From an uncultured Lachnospiraceae bacterium (GTDB lineage: Bacteria; Bacillota; Clostridia; Lachnospirales; Lachnospiraceae): DNA of 64,000 nt. The stretch covers positions 1-64,000 of the forward strand of contig CAJUHP010000006.1 in assembly GCA_910586125.1 (NCBI GenBank). The letters are read 5' to 3'. A model generated the notes under the pieces. The model was not told the origin of the DNA and made no database searches. It saw only the letters and a program-made list of their open reading frames with translations. Positions 35,195-43,222 of the stretch are shown here, in pieces (the first letter of the stretch is position 1; every line of letters begins with the position of its first letter). The position numbers were made by a program, and so were the translations under genes.

Positions 35195-35524
35195 ATGAAA
35201 AAAAGCCCCTTGGCTGTGGAACGCTGTAAAACGGTTTCTGCCATACAAAAAATTTTAGGCGGGAAATGGAAAATCGAAATTATTTATTACATTGCATTTC
35301 AGGATGTTCATCGTTTTGGAGAGCTTCGCAGACGGATTGGGGAGATTACCGAGTCAAGTTTAACAAAACAGCTTCGGGAATTGGAGGCCGACGGCTTCCT
35401 TACCCGCCGCGACTACAAAGAAGTACCTCCCCATGTGGAATACAATCTCACCGATTTGGGAAGAAGTTTTATTCCTGTTTTTGAACATATGAAGCAATGG
35501 GGCGATGAAAATCTCAGCAGTTAA
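35195..35524 (+). CDS. HxlR-family winged-helix regulator
   Basis: A 109-residue MarR-like regulator. The HxlR pattern is complete: VSAIQKILGGKWKIEIIYYI at the dimer/helix-1 part, RFGELRRRIGEITESSLTKQLRELEADGFLTRR as the recognition helix and wing (cited in part), and the C-terminal LTDLGRSFIPV. Cys11 (ERCKTV) matches the N-terminal redox-sensing cysteine of family members such as HypR and YodB. It is divergent from the radical SAM operon, its likely target. AAAGGAG precedes the ATG. Confidence 0.93.
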   Translation: MKKSPLAVERCKTVSAIQKILGGKWKIEIIYYIAFQDVHRFGELRRRIGEITESSLTKQLRELEADGFLTRRDYKEVPPHVEYNLTDLGRSFIPVFEHMKQWGDENLSS

Positions 35525-35602
35525 ATACGACCACGCGCGCTCCTTTCTCCGCATTTTGTTCAAAAAAAACAGGAGTCCTGTTCGGATTCCTGCCCCGCTT
35601 GC

Positions 35603-36007
35603 CTATTCCATTACCATCGTGTATTCCTCTTCCTCGTCTTCCTCCTCATCACACAAGGCAGCATAAAACCGCTTTCCGATCACCGTTCTCAGCCTTTGAA
35701 TGTCGGATAAATGCGAGGAGCCAAACTCCTGATAACAGACCGTTTCGCTTGTCTCGTTAAGTTCTTCATAGAAATCGGTAACATACACCGAAAATTCATC
35801 TAAAATTCCCTCAATCGGAATCTGTGTTAGATTTCTGGGTGACGCATCCTCCTCTCCAAAACATTCCGGCTCCATCTCAAACGAAAGAGAGGTGACAAAA
35901 ATCTCTTTATCAGCATAAGGGGATTTTGTCTTATAAATTCCTTCTTCAATTTCCTGAAATTCCGATTTCCCATATTTTTCCGGCGTATAATTTCTGAAAT
36001 TTTTCAT
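35603..36007 (-). CDS. Hypothetical acidic protein
   Basis: A 134-residue soluble protein that I do not recognise. It starts MKNFRNYTPEKYGK and is strongly acidic, ending in a run of glutamates and aspartates (CDEEEDEEEEYTMVME). A TATAAT -10 precedes it at 36044-36049 (minus) and AAGGAGA precedes the ATG. It resembles in size and charge some immunity-like or phage anti-restriction proteins, but no motif supports this. It ends 80 bases after the convergent HxlR gene. Confidence 0.6.
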   Translation of the reverse strand: MKNFRNYTPEKYGKSEFQEIEEGIYKTKSPYADKEIFVTSLSFEMEPECFGEEDASPRNLTQIPIEGILDEFSVYVTDFYEELNETSETVCYQEFGSSHLSDIQRLRTVIGKRFYAALCDEEEDEEEEYTMVME

Positions 36008-36112
36008 ATAGACTCTCCTTCAAATTCATTTTTTGCTCACTTCATTATACCAAACAAACCTTCGGAATAAATTCTATCCGCTTTTGCAAATCGTCAAAAT
36101 CATCATAATCGC

Positions 36113-36616
36113 CTACTTTACCAGGGCATACATTTTCATGTCCTGCACTGCCCCGTTTTTCACAGCATTGCTGCGCAGAATCCCCTCCATCTGAAAACCG
36201 GCCTTTTCCAGAACCCGGCAGGAGGCAGTATTGAAGGCAAACGGTTCCGCAAAAATCCGGATAATATCTGTATTCTCAAAAACATATGTACAGATCTGGC
36301 GCACTGCACTGGTTCCAAAACCTTTTCCCCAGTACGCCTCTCCAAGATAGTATCCCATCTCTGCCGTCCGACAATGAATATTTTCCCCGCGAAATACGCC
36401 GATGCTGCCTATGACCTCTTCGTCTGCTGTGATGGCAAAAGCAAACGTCTTTGTTTTATCCGCCGCCAGCATCGCTGCGATAAAATCTTCTGCATCCTTC
36501 TGTGTATAGGGCCAGGGAATTCCGTCCCGCAGATTATCTAAAATCTTTTTGTTATTCAGAAGCAGAGCCAGGCTCTCTTTATCGGTGATTTTCCATTCTC
36601 TTATTTTACAGTTCAT
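36113..36616 (-). CDS. GNAT-family acetyltransferase (RimJ/RimL-like)
   Basis: A 167-residue GNAT: acceptor part at the N-terminus (NCKIREWKITDKESLALLLN), acetyl-CoA loop EMGYYLGEAYWGKGFGTSAV (about 84-103) and the C-terminal FNTASCRVLEKAGFQMEG, typical of the acetyltransferase_3 family acting on protein N-termini or small molecules. The start overlaps the stop of the preceding acyltransferase-like gene by 4 bases (ATGA), so it is coupled to it. Confidence 0.9.
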   Translation of the reverse strand: MNCKIREWKITDKESLALLLNNKKILDNLRDGIPWPYTQKDAEDFIAAMLAADKTKTFAFAITADEEVIGSIGVFRGENIHCRTAEMGYYLGEAYWGKGFGTSAVRQICTYVFENTDIIRIFAEPFAFNTASCRVLEKAGFQMEGILRSNAVKNGAVQDMKMYALVK

Positions 36617-37194
36617 CTTCCTCTCCCCTTCTTTTGCTCCGCCAGCAAAATCAGCCGCGGACGATTATATCTCTGGATCAGTACAAAGCCTCCGTCCACT
36701 GCCGCAGCGAAAACAGCCGTAATCAGAAACACCTCAAAAGAACCAAATGGGATGGCAAAAAACAGAGAAGTAAAACTGAGAACCATAATCAGTTCATGAA
36801 CCGCTTCCGCATGGCACATATTATTAATAACCTCTTCCACAGTATGTATTTTCAGGGAAAACTCTCTGGGATCATAGGTCATGGCCTTCGCCTTCCACTT
36901 TTTTACCCGCAGAAAATGATACAGCTTTGACTCCCATGATTTTTGCCGAAACCACCTGCTTCTCGCATTATATTTCCGGTGAAAAACAGCGGAAAGCATC
37001 ACGGGAGCCAGAAGACGAATTATCATATGATAAGCACACATACCAAAAGTAATCGCCGTTCCCAACAGCCAACGCGCGCCGATACCGGCAAAAAGAACGC
37101 CGAAAATTACGCACCCGATCAGGCCGGCAGCCAAAAAAGATATTATCCCTTTTTTGGCTGGGCTGCATCCGCCGTCTATCTTCTTGCTCTCCAA
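36613..37194 (-). CDS. CrtO-like membrane acyltransferase homologue
   Basis: A 193-residue membrane protein, probably starting at TTG 37194, just after the upstream stop (AGATAAAATTG). Three to four TM segments. Residues about 65-175 (SRWFRQKSWESKLYHFLRVKKW in part, then NNMCHAEAVHELIMVLS and FVLIQRYNRPRLILL) follow the pattern of glycosyl-4,4'-diaponeurosporenoate acyltransferases (staphyloxanthin CrtO) and the many Firmicute relatives of unknown substrate. No carotenoid genes are nearby, so another lipid or glycolipid acceptor is more likely. An ATG-started version is not available before residue 70. Confidence 0.6.
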   Translation of the reverse strand: MESKKIDGGCSPAKKGIISFLAAGLIGCVIFGVLFAGIGARWLLGTAITFGMCAYHMIIRLLAPVMLSAVFHRKYNARSRWFRQKSWESKLYHFLRVKKWKAKAMTYDPREFSLKIHTVEEVINNMCHAEAVHELIMVLSFTSLFFAIPFGSFEVFLITAVFAAAVDGGFVLIQRYNRPRLILLAEQKKGRGR

Positions 37195-37196
37195 TT

Positions 37197-37922
37197 TTAT
37201 CTCGTCACCATTTCGCTTTCTGCCATAAATTTTTCGCTGTTTGGACAATAACGGCGAATCAGCTCCATCGCCTGTATCCATTGTTTTCCATTCTCCAGAT
37301 AAAGCGACTCCCGCATTTTTTTCTCATAGGAATCCGAACCGCATTTATATTCCACGATCAGAGAAATCCCCATTGTCAAATCTTGTATGACACGATGATC
37401 GCCTGTGCGCAGGCGTATCCTCGACTTTTCTTCCTGCGCATAAATCGAACCGATATCCGCCACTCGAATAAAACGACAGTTCAGATCCCGAAAAAAGATC
37501 AGGTAATCCGGCCCGGCCACCAACCGGCAGGGATACCGGTCTGTAGCCGTGTTCATAAAATTCAGTTTGCCGTAACGGCCGCTTTCCATCCGGCTGGCGA
37601 ACACAGCCTGATCCTTTTCTGTGGGGAAGGTTTCCGCTAAAGCTTTTTCATAGGCAGCTCGGATTTTTTTCCCGGAAGACGTCTTATTCTGAATCAGAAA
37701 GCACAACCAGATAAACAGCGCAAAGCCGCAGCCAATCGGAAGATGAATGGTGAGAACCGTATGAAAATCTCCGCTCACATAGAAGCCTAATGCCGTTAAA
37801 CCAATCACGCTGGCAGCCATCCACAGATACATCATTCGATTTACTTTTTCATGAAACTCCCGAATGACCGCGGCAAAATCTTTCATCTCTCGGTCAAGCC
37901 ACTGTCTGGTCTTCGGATCCAT
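37197..37922 (-). CDS. Membrane protein with PH-like soluble domain, function unknown
   Basis: A 241-residue protein. A short cytoplasmic N-terminus is followed by two TM helices (about 31-50 and 56-75) and a 160-residue soluble region whose beta-rich YPCRLVAGPDYLIFFRDLNCRFIRVADI pattern (only part cited) looks like a bacterial PH-like domain. I do not recognise the family. AGGAGG precedes the ATG. It sits between a lipoprotein and the CrtO-like gene in one direction with gaps of 24 and 2 bases. Confidence 0.65.
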   Translation of the reverse strand: MDPKTRQWLDREMKDFAAVIREFHEKVNRMMYLWMAASVIGLTALGFYVSGDFHTVLTIHLPIGCGFALFIWLCFLIQNKTSSGKKIRAAYEKALAETFPTEKDQAVFASRMESGRYGKLNFMNTATDRYPCRLVAGPDYLIFFRDLNCRFIRVADIGSIYAQEEKSRIRLRTGDHRVIQDLTMGISLIVEYKCGSDSYEKKMRESLYLENGKQWIQAMELIRRYCPNSEKFMAESEMVTR

Positions 37923-37946
37923 CCTTCCATCCTCCTATCGGCTTCT

Positions 37947-38696
37947 CTATTCCTGCCCGGATACGTTGAAATCCACCGCTTCTCCCGTATTTAGATCCGT
38001 CCCTTTTGCGGTATAACGGTCTACATTGTACCAAGCGCAGGTCGAATTATGATCGCCCAGATTCTCATAGACCTGAATGGTCACAGAGCCGTCCTCATTG
38101 GTGACGGCGGCGGCGGAAATCGTTTCGTTCTCTCCCGCCGTATGAGAATAAAAATTCACCGCCAAATCGCACAGAGCATCGTTGGAGTAAAAGCGGAACG
38201 AATCAGACCCTTCCGCGGAAAGGAAAATCAGCAATTCCTCCCGGCCATCCTCCCATCGGATCGTTACCTGCCCGGCATCCGTTCTCTCCAGTACGCCTTT
38301 CGCCGGAGTGTCCGCACTTCCCATATAAAAGACAGCCTGTGAACCTTCTACCGAATATGTAAAGCCGATCCCCATTCCATTTTCCTGAGAGGCTGTTCGG
38401 CCGGAAGTACCATCCGCATCAAAAAAATAGTAGGTCACTGCGCCGGTTTCTGTAGCCAGCCATGTCCCTGCCTGGAAAACAGGTCCTTCTGCCGGCAGCT
38501 CCGGCACTCCCTGCCAATCTCCCGATGTCTGCTGCGTACCATCCGAAGGCGTCTGCGCGTCCTCCTCTGCACTTTGTGAGACTGCCGGCGTTTCCAGCAA
38601 ATTTTCCGATGAAACCGAAGGTTCCGCGCTGCTGCAGCCTGCTGTCAAAGAAACAGCCGCGGCAAAAACGCAGATAAAATAAAATTTACCTTTCAT
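37947..38696 (-). CDS. Putative lipoprotein, function unknown
   Basis: A 249-residue exported protein with signal peptide and lipobox LTAGC (Cys21). A Ser/Glu/Thr-rich linker follows to about residue 70, then a beta-rich domain with the repeated aromatic pattern TWLATETGAVTYYFFDADGTSGR and VEGSQAVFYMGSA, and a tail with FNVSG. It resembles no family I can name. AGGAA precedes the ATG. It is the first gene of the minus-strand group ending at 36113 or 35603. Confidence 0.7.
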   Translation of the reverse strand: MKGKFYFICVFAAAVSLTAGCSSAEPSVSSENLLETPAVSQSAEEDAQTPSDGTQQTSGDWQGVPELPAEGPVFQAGTWLATETGAVTYYFFDADGTSGRTASQENGMGIGFTYSVEGSQAVFYMGSADTPAKGVLERTDAGQVTIRWEDGREELLIFLSAEGSDSFRFYSNDALCDLAVNFYSHTAGENETISAAAVTNEDGSVTIQVYENLGDHNSTCAWYNVDRYTAKGTDLNTGEAVDFNVSGQE

Positions 38697-38896
38697 AACG
38701 GAATATTCCTTTCTGCTTAAATTCTAGGCTTCTAAACATTATCTTTCTCTTGATCTTTCATCCCCGGCAAGTCGCCGTAGCATCAGTTTAAAGGCAATTT
38801 CTTAATATTTTTAAACTTTATTCTTAAAAAAAACAGTGCCATCCAAAACGACTCCCCACAATAATACAAAAGGAGAGAAATTTTTTTAAAAAGTGC

Positions 38897-38925
38897 TTGC
38901 CAAACTCCGTTAAATGTGCTATGAT
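38897..38925 (+). promoter_or_regulatory. Promoter of tRNA-Ala
   Basis: TTGCCA (38897-38902), 17 bases, TATGAT (38920-38925). Confidence 0.7.
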
Positions 38926-38936
38926 AATGTCTGTTC

Positions 38937-39009
38937 GGGGCATTAGCGCAGTTGGGAGCGCGCCACACTGGCAGTGTGGAGGTCAGGGGTTCGAATCCCC
39001 TATGCTCCA
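38937..39009 (+). tRNA. tRNA-Ala (anticodon GGC)
   Basis: All four arms are present: acceptor GGGGCAT/ATGCTCC, D-arm around GCGCAGTTGGGAGCGC, anticodon stem CCACA/TGTGG with loop CTGGCAG, and T-arm AGGGG-TTCGAAT-CCCCT, with discriminator A. It decodes GCC and GCU. CCA is not encoded. Confidence 0.96.
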
Positions 39010-39010
39010 T

Positions 39011-39054
39011 AAGCGGGAAAGCGGATGACAGAAAGCTTTCCCGCTTATTTTTGT
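39011..39054 (+). terminator. Terminator of tRNA-Ala
   Basis: AAGCGGGAAAGC (39011-39022) pairs with GCTTTCCCGCTT (39035-39046), followed by ATTTTTGTT. Confidence 0.9.
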
Positions 39055-39290
39055 TATCCCAATTTGCCTTGTGTGTCTGCGTCAGACTTGTAGTAAGGGT
39101 CCTTGATCTTCACGAAAAGGAAACTTGGTTTGGCGAAGATGCTTTTGCCATGATGGCCATCTTCCGTCTGTATGATCCAGGAACATGAATAGGAAATGGA
39201 GAATGGTTCCCTGTTTGACCAACGCATGGACTCCGCCACTCTGCTGCCCGTCATAGCTCTTGCTGTTACTTTTATATCTTTTTTTCCCAT
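39054..39290 (-). pseudogene. Unclear 78-codon frame, possible gene remnant
   Basis: On the minus strand a 78-codon frame begins MGKKDIKVTARAMTG, without a ribosome binding site, and stays open in the same frame upstream to about 39330. The mix of charged and aromatic residues looks protein-like, but I know no family. It may be the truncated end of a lost gene next to the tRNA. Confidence 0.3.
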
Positions 39291-39434
39291 TTCAATCCAT
39301 TCTGCTATAGACTTTCTGATTCATCTATACTATAATCAAATCAAAAAATAATCACCAATTTTCATTCGTTTTTTTATATTCGGTTAAATTTTTTATTTTT
39401 ACCAAAATCCAATGAAAAAAGGAGAAAGGCTCCT

Positions 39435-40139
39435 ATGACTTCCCCCTCTATTGCCAAACAAGAAAGGCAGCATCTGAAACCGCAAAAAAAAGTTTTGGAA
39501 CAAAGCCTCCCTTTCTGGCATGACTTAACAGAAGCTCAGAGAAGCATGCTGCTTGACCATTTTTAGATTTTATCCGACAAAAAAGGAAGGATTTTCTATG
39601 ATATCGGCTATCAGTTGCGGGGACCTAAAATCCTGACCGGAGGGATTGCACGGCTTTTTATCACGGCCGACGAGGGCCGGGAAATTACTTTATTTCATAT
39701 TGTAGACAGCCAGCTCTGCCTGATCAGCGCCATATGCAGCATACAGAAGCTCCCCTATACCTTTAACCTGGAGTTTCTTTCGGATTCTCTGACCTATTAT
39801 CTGCCCGCCGAATACTATCAGCAGCTCAGTCAGGAGAACCTTGCCGTTGCCAAGATGAACCAGCAGATTCTGGAAAAGCGTCTTCTGGAAATGATTATCT
39901 CTTTAAGCCAGACTGCCTTTATGCCCCTTCCCAAACGTTTGGCCTGCAAACTTTCCATGTATCAGGAGCTTCTCCATAGCCGCTGCCTTCCGCTTACTCA
40001 TGAAATGCTGGCAAAAGACCTGGGAGTCAGCCGGGAAACCATCTCCCGGCTGCTGAAGGAATGGGAAGCACAGGGTATTTTATGTCTGCGCCGGGGACAG
40101 ATTCTGATTTTGGAGGAAGATATGTTAAAGGAATTTTAA
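39435..40139 (+). pseudogene. Crp/Fnr-family regulator interrupted by an amber codon
   Basis: One frame of 234 codons encodes a Crp-type regulator, but codon 44 is TAG (39564-39566). Before it, PFWHDLTEAQRSMLLDHF matches the N-terminus of the family; after it come the cyclic-nucleotide-binding-like beta barrel (GGIARLFITADEGREITLF) and a winged helix with the recognition part LGVSRETISRLLKEWEAQGIL. CAG to TAG (Gln) is the simplest explanation. No in-frame ATG with a ribosome binding site restores the barrel. Located 125 bases before a lipoprotein gene with a Crp-type dyad. Confidence 0.75.
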
Positions 40140-40172
40140 AATCCACATAAATATTTCAATTTCTATCTTCTT

Positions 40173-40218
40173 TGTGACAGGCATCACAGAAAAAACAATT
40201 CATTCCGGATAGTATAGA
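40173..40218 (+). promoter_or_regulatory. Crp-type dyad and promoter of the duplicated-domain lipoprotein
   Basis: TGTGA-CAGGCA-TCACA (40173-40188) fits the Crp consensus exactly. The -10 is TAGTAT (40210-40215) or TATAGA (40213-40218) without a good -35; the dyad centre would be about 43 bases before the start, the position of a class II activator site. Confidence 0.65.
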
Positions 40219-40263
40219 ACACAAGCGGAAGATCCGCAAGATACTATTTTGGGAGGAATCAAA

Positions 40264-41388
40264 ATGAAAACAGCAGCAAAAAAAGCCGTCGGTGTTCTGC
40301 TCTCTGCGTTGGTCCTGGCAGGAATGCTCAATGGCTGCACAAAATCGCCTGCTTCCAACAACGAAGGCTCTGACGAAGCCAATCCGTCAACGCAGGCCGC
40401 CGCGCAGGAGACCTCGTCTCAATCCGCCGCGCAAGACCAAACTTCCGTTCAGGAAACAGAGCCTGCCCAGGCGGGAATGGACTGGAAAATCGGAATCGGC
40501 ATCGTCACCAGCACCTCCGGTTCCAAAGACGCCGGCGAAGGGGACGGCTCCGCTCAGTGTTATTCCATTATGGCCGCCGTTCTTTTCGATGAAACCGGCG
40601 TAATCCGCAACTGCGTAATCGACGCTGCCCAGACAACGCTGGGCTTCAGCAGCGAAGGCAAAGTTACCGCTGATCTGGGCGCTGTATATCCGACAAAAAA
40701 TCAGTTGGGTGACGAATACGGCATGCACAATGCCTCCAGCATCGGCAAGGAGTGGAATGAACAGGCGGCCGCTTTTGCCCAGTACTGCACCGGCAAAACG
40801 GTAGAACAAGTGATTGGATTGGAACTGACTGAAAATAAAATCATGGATGCCGATATTATATCTTCCGTAACCATTAAAGTAAATGATTTTATACGCGCAA
40901 TCGAAAAAGCCTCTGTGCTGGCTCTGCCTGCACAGGCCTCTGAAAATGCCGTGTTGAAACTTGAAACCGCCACGGATGTATCTGCCTCCAAAGATGCTTC
41001 CAATGAATCCGAAGGCCAGTGTCAGGCATACAATACATATATCGCTGCGGCCGTAAACCCGGACGGTGTGATTACCGGCTGCTGCATTGACTCCACGCAG
41101 GCCACCGTGACCTTTGATGCTTCCGGAATCATCACCAGTGATCTGACCGCCGAAGTTTTAACCAAGAATGAGCTGGGTGATACTTACGGCATGAAAAAAG
41201 CTTCTTCCATCGGCAAAGAATGGTGGGAACAGGCGGCCGGTTTCGCTGCCTGGTGTACAGGCAAAACGGTGGCGGAAGTCGCCGGTATGGAAATGGCTGA
41301 CGGAAAAGCAACCGATGCCGATGTTCTGGCCAGCGCTACCGTCCACATTAACGGCTGGGTCGAAATGTTGAGCCGCATGGCCAACTGA
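40264..41388 (+). CDS. Lipoprotein with two tandem copies of one domain
   Basis: A 374-residue exported lipoprotein: signal, lipobox LNGC near residue 25, then a Gln/Ser/Glu-rich linker and two copies of about 130 residues (about 75-215 and 230-370). Shared landmarks are GVIRNCVIDAAQTT / GVITGCCIDSTQAT, GDEYGMHNASSIGKEWNEQ / GDTYGMKKASSIGKEWWEQ and CTGKTV. The closest known pattern is the FMN-binding-like family of cell-surface Clostridial proteins, but no threonine attachment motif is obvious. ATG at 40264 follows GGGAGG by 7 bases. Control by a Crp-type protein is likely. Confidence 0.75.
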   Translation: MKTAAKKAVGVLLSALVLAGMLNGCTKSPASNNEGSDEANPSTQAAAQETSSQSAAQDQTSVQETEPAQAGMDWKIGIGIVTSTSGSKDAGEGDGSAQCYSIMAAVLFDETGVIRNCVIDAAQTTLGFSSEGKVTADLGAVYPTKNQLGDEYGMHNASSIGKEWNEQAAAFAQYCTGKTVEQVIGLELTENKIMDADIISSVTIKVNDFIRAIEKASVLALPAQASENAVLKLETATDVSASKDASNESEGQCQAYNTYIAAAVNPDGVITGCCIDSTQATVTFDASGIITSDLTAEVLTKNELGDTYGMKKASSIGKEWWEQAAGFAAWCTGKTVAEVAGMEMADGKATDADVLASATVHINGWVEMLSRMAN

Positions 41389-41417
41389 TGGCATATACCC
41401 CTGTTTCGCAGTGACAA

Positions 41418-41454
41418 GATGGCCGCGGCAGAATTCATCTCTGCCGCGGCCATC
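41418..41454. terminator. Perfect 15-bp hairpin between convergent genes
   Basis: GATGGCCGCGGCAGA pairs with TCTGCCGCGGCCATC across 7 bases. Neither strand has a strong T-run, so it may work with Rho or as a 3' end protector for both genes. Confidence 0.65.
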
Positions 41455-41469
41455 TAAAACTCTCCCCCG

Positions 41470-42843
41470 CTACCTCAACTGCGGAAGCTTTTCAAGCCCT
41501 CTTCTAAGTTCCTCATCGGTAGGAATATAATCTTTCATCTCTCCGTTATTATATTTCTCGTAGGCAAACATATCAAAATATCCCGTTCCCGTCAGCCCGA
41601 ATACAATCGTCTTCTCCTCCCCCGTCTCTTTGCAGCGCAGGGCCTCGTCGATGGCTACGCGGATCGCGTGGCTGCTCTCCGGAGCCGGCAGAATGCCTTC
41701 GATTCTGGCAAACTGCACCGCTGCCTCAAATACCAAACTCTGCTCCACCGCCACAGCTTCCATATATCCTTCATGATACAACTGCGACAAAACCGAATTC
41801 ATGCCGTGATAGCGCAGGCCGCCGGCATGACTGGAGGACGGAATGAAATTGCTGCCCAGCGTGTGCATCTTGGCCAGCGGGCAGATCATTCCCGTATCGC
41901 AGAAGTCATAGACAAACTTTCCGCGTGTCAGGCTGGGACAGGAAGCAGGCTCCACCGCGATAAAACGGTAATCTCTCTCACCCCGCAGCTTCTCTCCCAT
42001 AAACGGCGAGATCAGCCCGCCCAGGTTGGAGCCGCCGCCCGCGCAGCCGATGATAATATCCGGAACAATCCCATACTGATCCAGCGCCGCTTTTGTCTCC
42101 ACGCCGATCACGGACTGATGCAGCAGCACCTGGTTTAACACACTGCCCAGCACATAGCGGTAGCCGTCCTGGCTGGTGGCGGCCTCCACCGCCTCGGAGA
42201 TCGCGCACCCTAGGCTGCCGCCGGTTCCCGGATGCGCCTTTAGGATTCGTCTTCCCGCCTCGGTGGTAACAGACGGCGACGGCGTCACCGAGGCGCCGTA
42301 GGTGCGCATGACTTCCCGGCGGAACGGCTTCTGCTCATAAGAAACCTTCACCATATACACCTGGCAGTCCAGCCCCAGATAAGCGCAGGCCATGGACAGC
42401 GCCGTCCCCCACTGACCGGCCCCCGTCTCTGTCGTCACGCCCTTGAGTCCCTGCTTCTTTGCATAGTAAGCCTGCGCGATGGCTGAGTTGAGCTTATGGC
42501 TTCCGCTGGTATTATTTCCCTCAAATTTGTAATAGATTTTTGCCGGTGTGTCCAACTGCTTTTCCAGGCAGTATGCCCGCACCAGAGGGGAGGGGCGATA
42601 CATCTTGTAAAAATCCTGAATTTCCTGCGGAATATCAATATAGCGGTCTTCGTCGTTTAACTCCTGCCTCACCAGTTCCTCGCAAAAAACAACGCTCAAC
42701 TCTTCTGCTGACATCGGCTGATGTGTGACAGGATTCAAAAGAGGGGCCGGCTTCTCCTTCATATCGGCCCGCACGTTGTACCACTGCTTGGGCATCTCGT
42801 TCTCTTTCAGATAAATTTTGTAGGGAATGGCCTGTTTGTTCAT
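41470..42843 (-). CDS. Tryptophan synthase beta-like enzyme (TrpB2)
   Basis: A 457-residue PLP enzyme of the TrpB2 (TrpB-like) group. PLP lysine Lys117 lies in TSGSHKLNSA; the phosphate loop is GCAGGGSNLGG and the TrpB-like VTTETGAGQWGTAL follows. Unlike TrpB1 it has an extended N-terminus and an extra insertion, and lacks a TrpA partner. TrpB2 can make tryptophan from indole and serine, and may salvage indole in gut. ATG at 42843 follows AAAGGAG. Its leader is a T-box with a possible Trp specifier and its own terminator. Confidence 0.92.
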   Translation of the reverse strand: MNKQAIPYKIYLKENEMPKQWYNVRADMKEKPAPLLNPVTHQPMSAEELSVVFCEELVRQELNDEDRYIDIPQEIQDFYKMYRPSPLVRAYCLEKQLDTPAKIYYKFEGNNTSGSHKLNSAIAQAYYAKKQGLKGVTTETGAGQWGTALSMACAYLGLDCQVYMVKVSYEQKPFRREVMRTYGASVTPSPSVTTEAGRRILKAHPGTGGSLGCAISEAVEAATSQDGYRYVLGSVLNQVLLHQSVIGVETKAALDQYGIVPDIIIGCAGGGSNLGGLISPFMGEKLRGERDYRFIAVEPASCPSLTRGKFVYDFCDTGMICPLAKMHTLGSNFIPSSSHAGGLRYHGMNSVLSQLYHEGYMEAVAVEQSLVFEAAVQFARIEGILPAPESSHAIRVAIDEALRCKETGEEKTIVFGLTGTGYFDMFAYEKYNNGEMKDYIPTDEELRRGLEKLPQLR

Positions 42844-42945
42844 GTTCGCGTTCTCCTTTCCATTCGACATAAATTTTTCTCTCGGCGTTCTGGGAAAAGG
42901 GACTTTTGAGCGGCGATGTCTATCCGTCTCCATCGACGTCTCAAC

Positions 42946-42989
42946 AAAAAAAGCCCCTGTCCCAGCAAATATCTGCAGGGACAAGAGCT
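42946..42989 (-). terminator. T-box terminator before trpB2
   Basis: On the minus strand AGCTCTTGTCCCTGCA pairs with TGCTGGGACAGGGGCT (one or two mismatches), followed by seven T. The 5' part competes with the T-box antiterminator. Confidence 0.92.
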
Positions 42990-43216
42990 GTCAAAAACTC
43001 CTGCGGTGCCACCCGGCTTGGTGTGATGCCACACCCTCTCAGCGCATACCAGCATATGCCGATCTTTGGTAACGGAGGATCCTCTCCGGCTTGCCTACTG
43101 TCTTTCGGCTTGCCCTCAGAAGCCCATTCATCTCTGTTCCCTGTACCGCATCTCAGCGCCTGCGGCTCTCTGTGACATGAGATCGTCAGAAATTACTTAC
43201 ACTTCCTCATCGGTTT
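42990..43216 (-). promoter_or_regulatory. T-box leader of trpB2
   Basis: The T-box GGGTGGCACCGCAG is at 43014-43001 (minus), followed by the antiterminator and terminator. The stem I region contains GAGATGAATGGGCTTC, where TGG (43126-43124) could be a Trp specifier. Uncharged tRNA-Trp would allow readthrough into trpB2. Confidence 0.9.
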
Positions 43217-43222
43217 AATAGG

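Noticed and set aside
37927..38936. Integrated element at tRNA-Ala
   Set aside because: No integrase, no repeated tRNA end and no base composition jump in the window.
39564..39566. Pyrrolysine or programmed readthrough at the amber codon of the Crp-type gene
   Set aside because: No PYLIS-like context or pyrrolysine genes seen, and a single C-to-T change explains it; kept as pseudogene with a check proposed.
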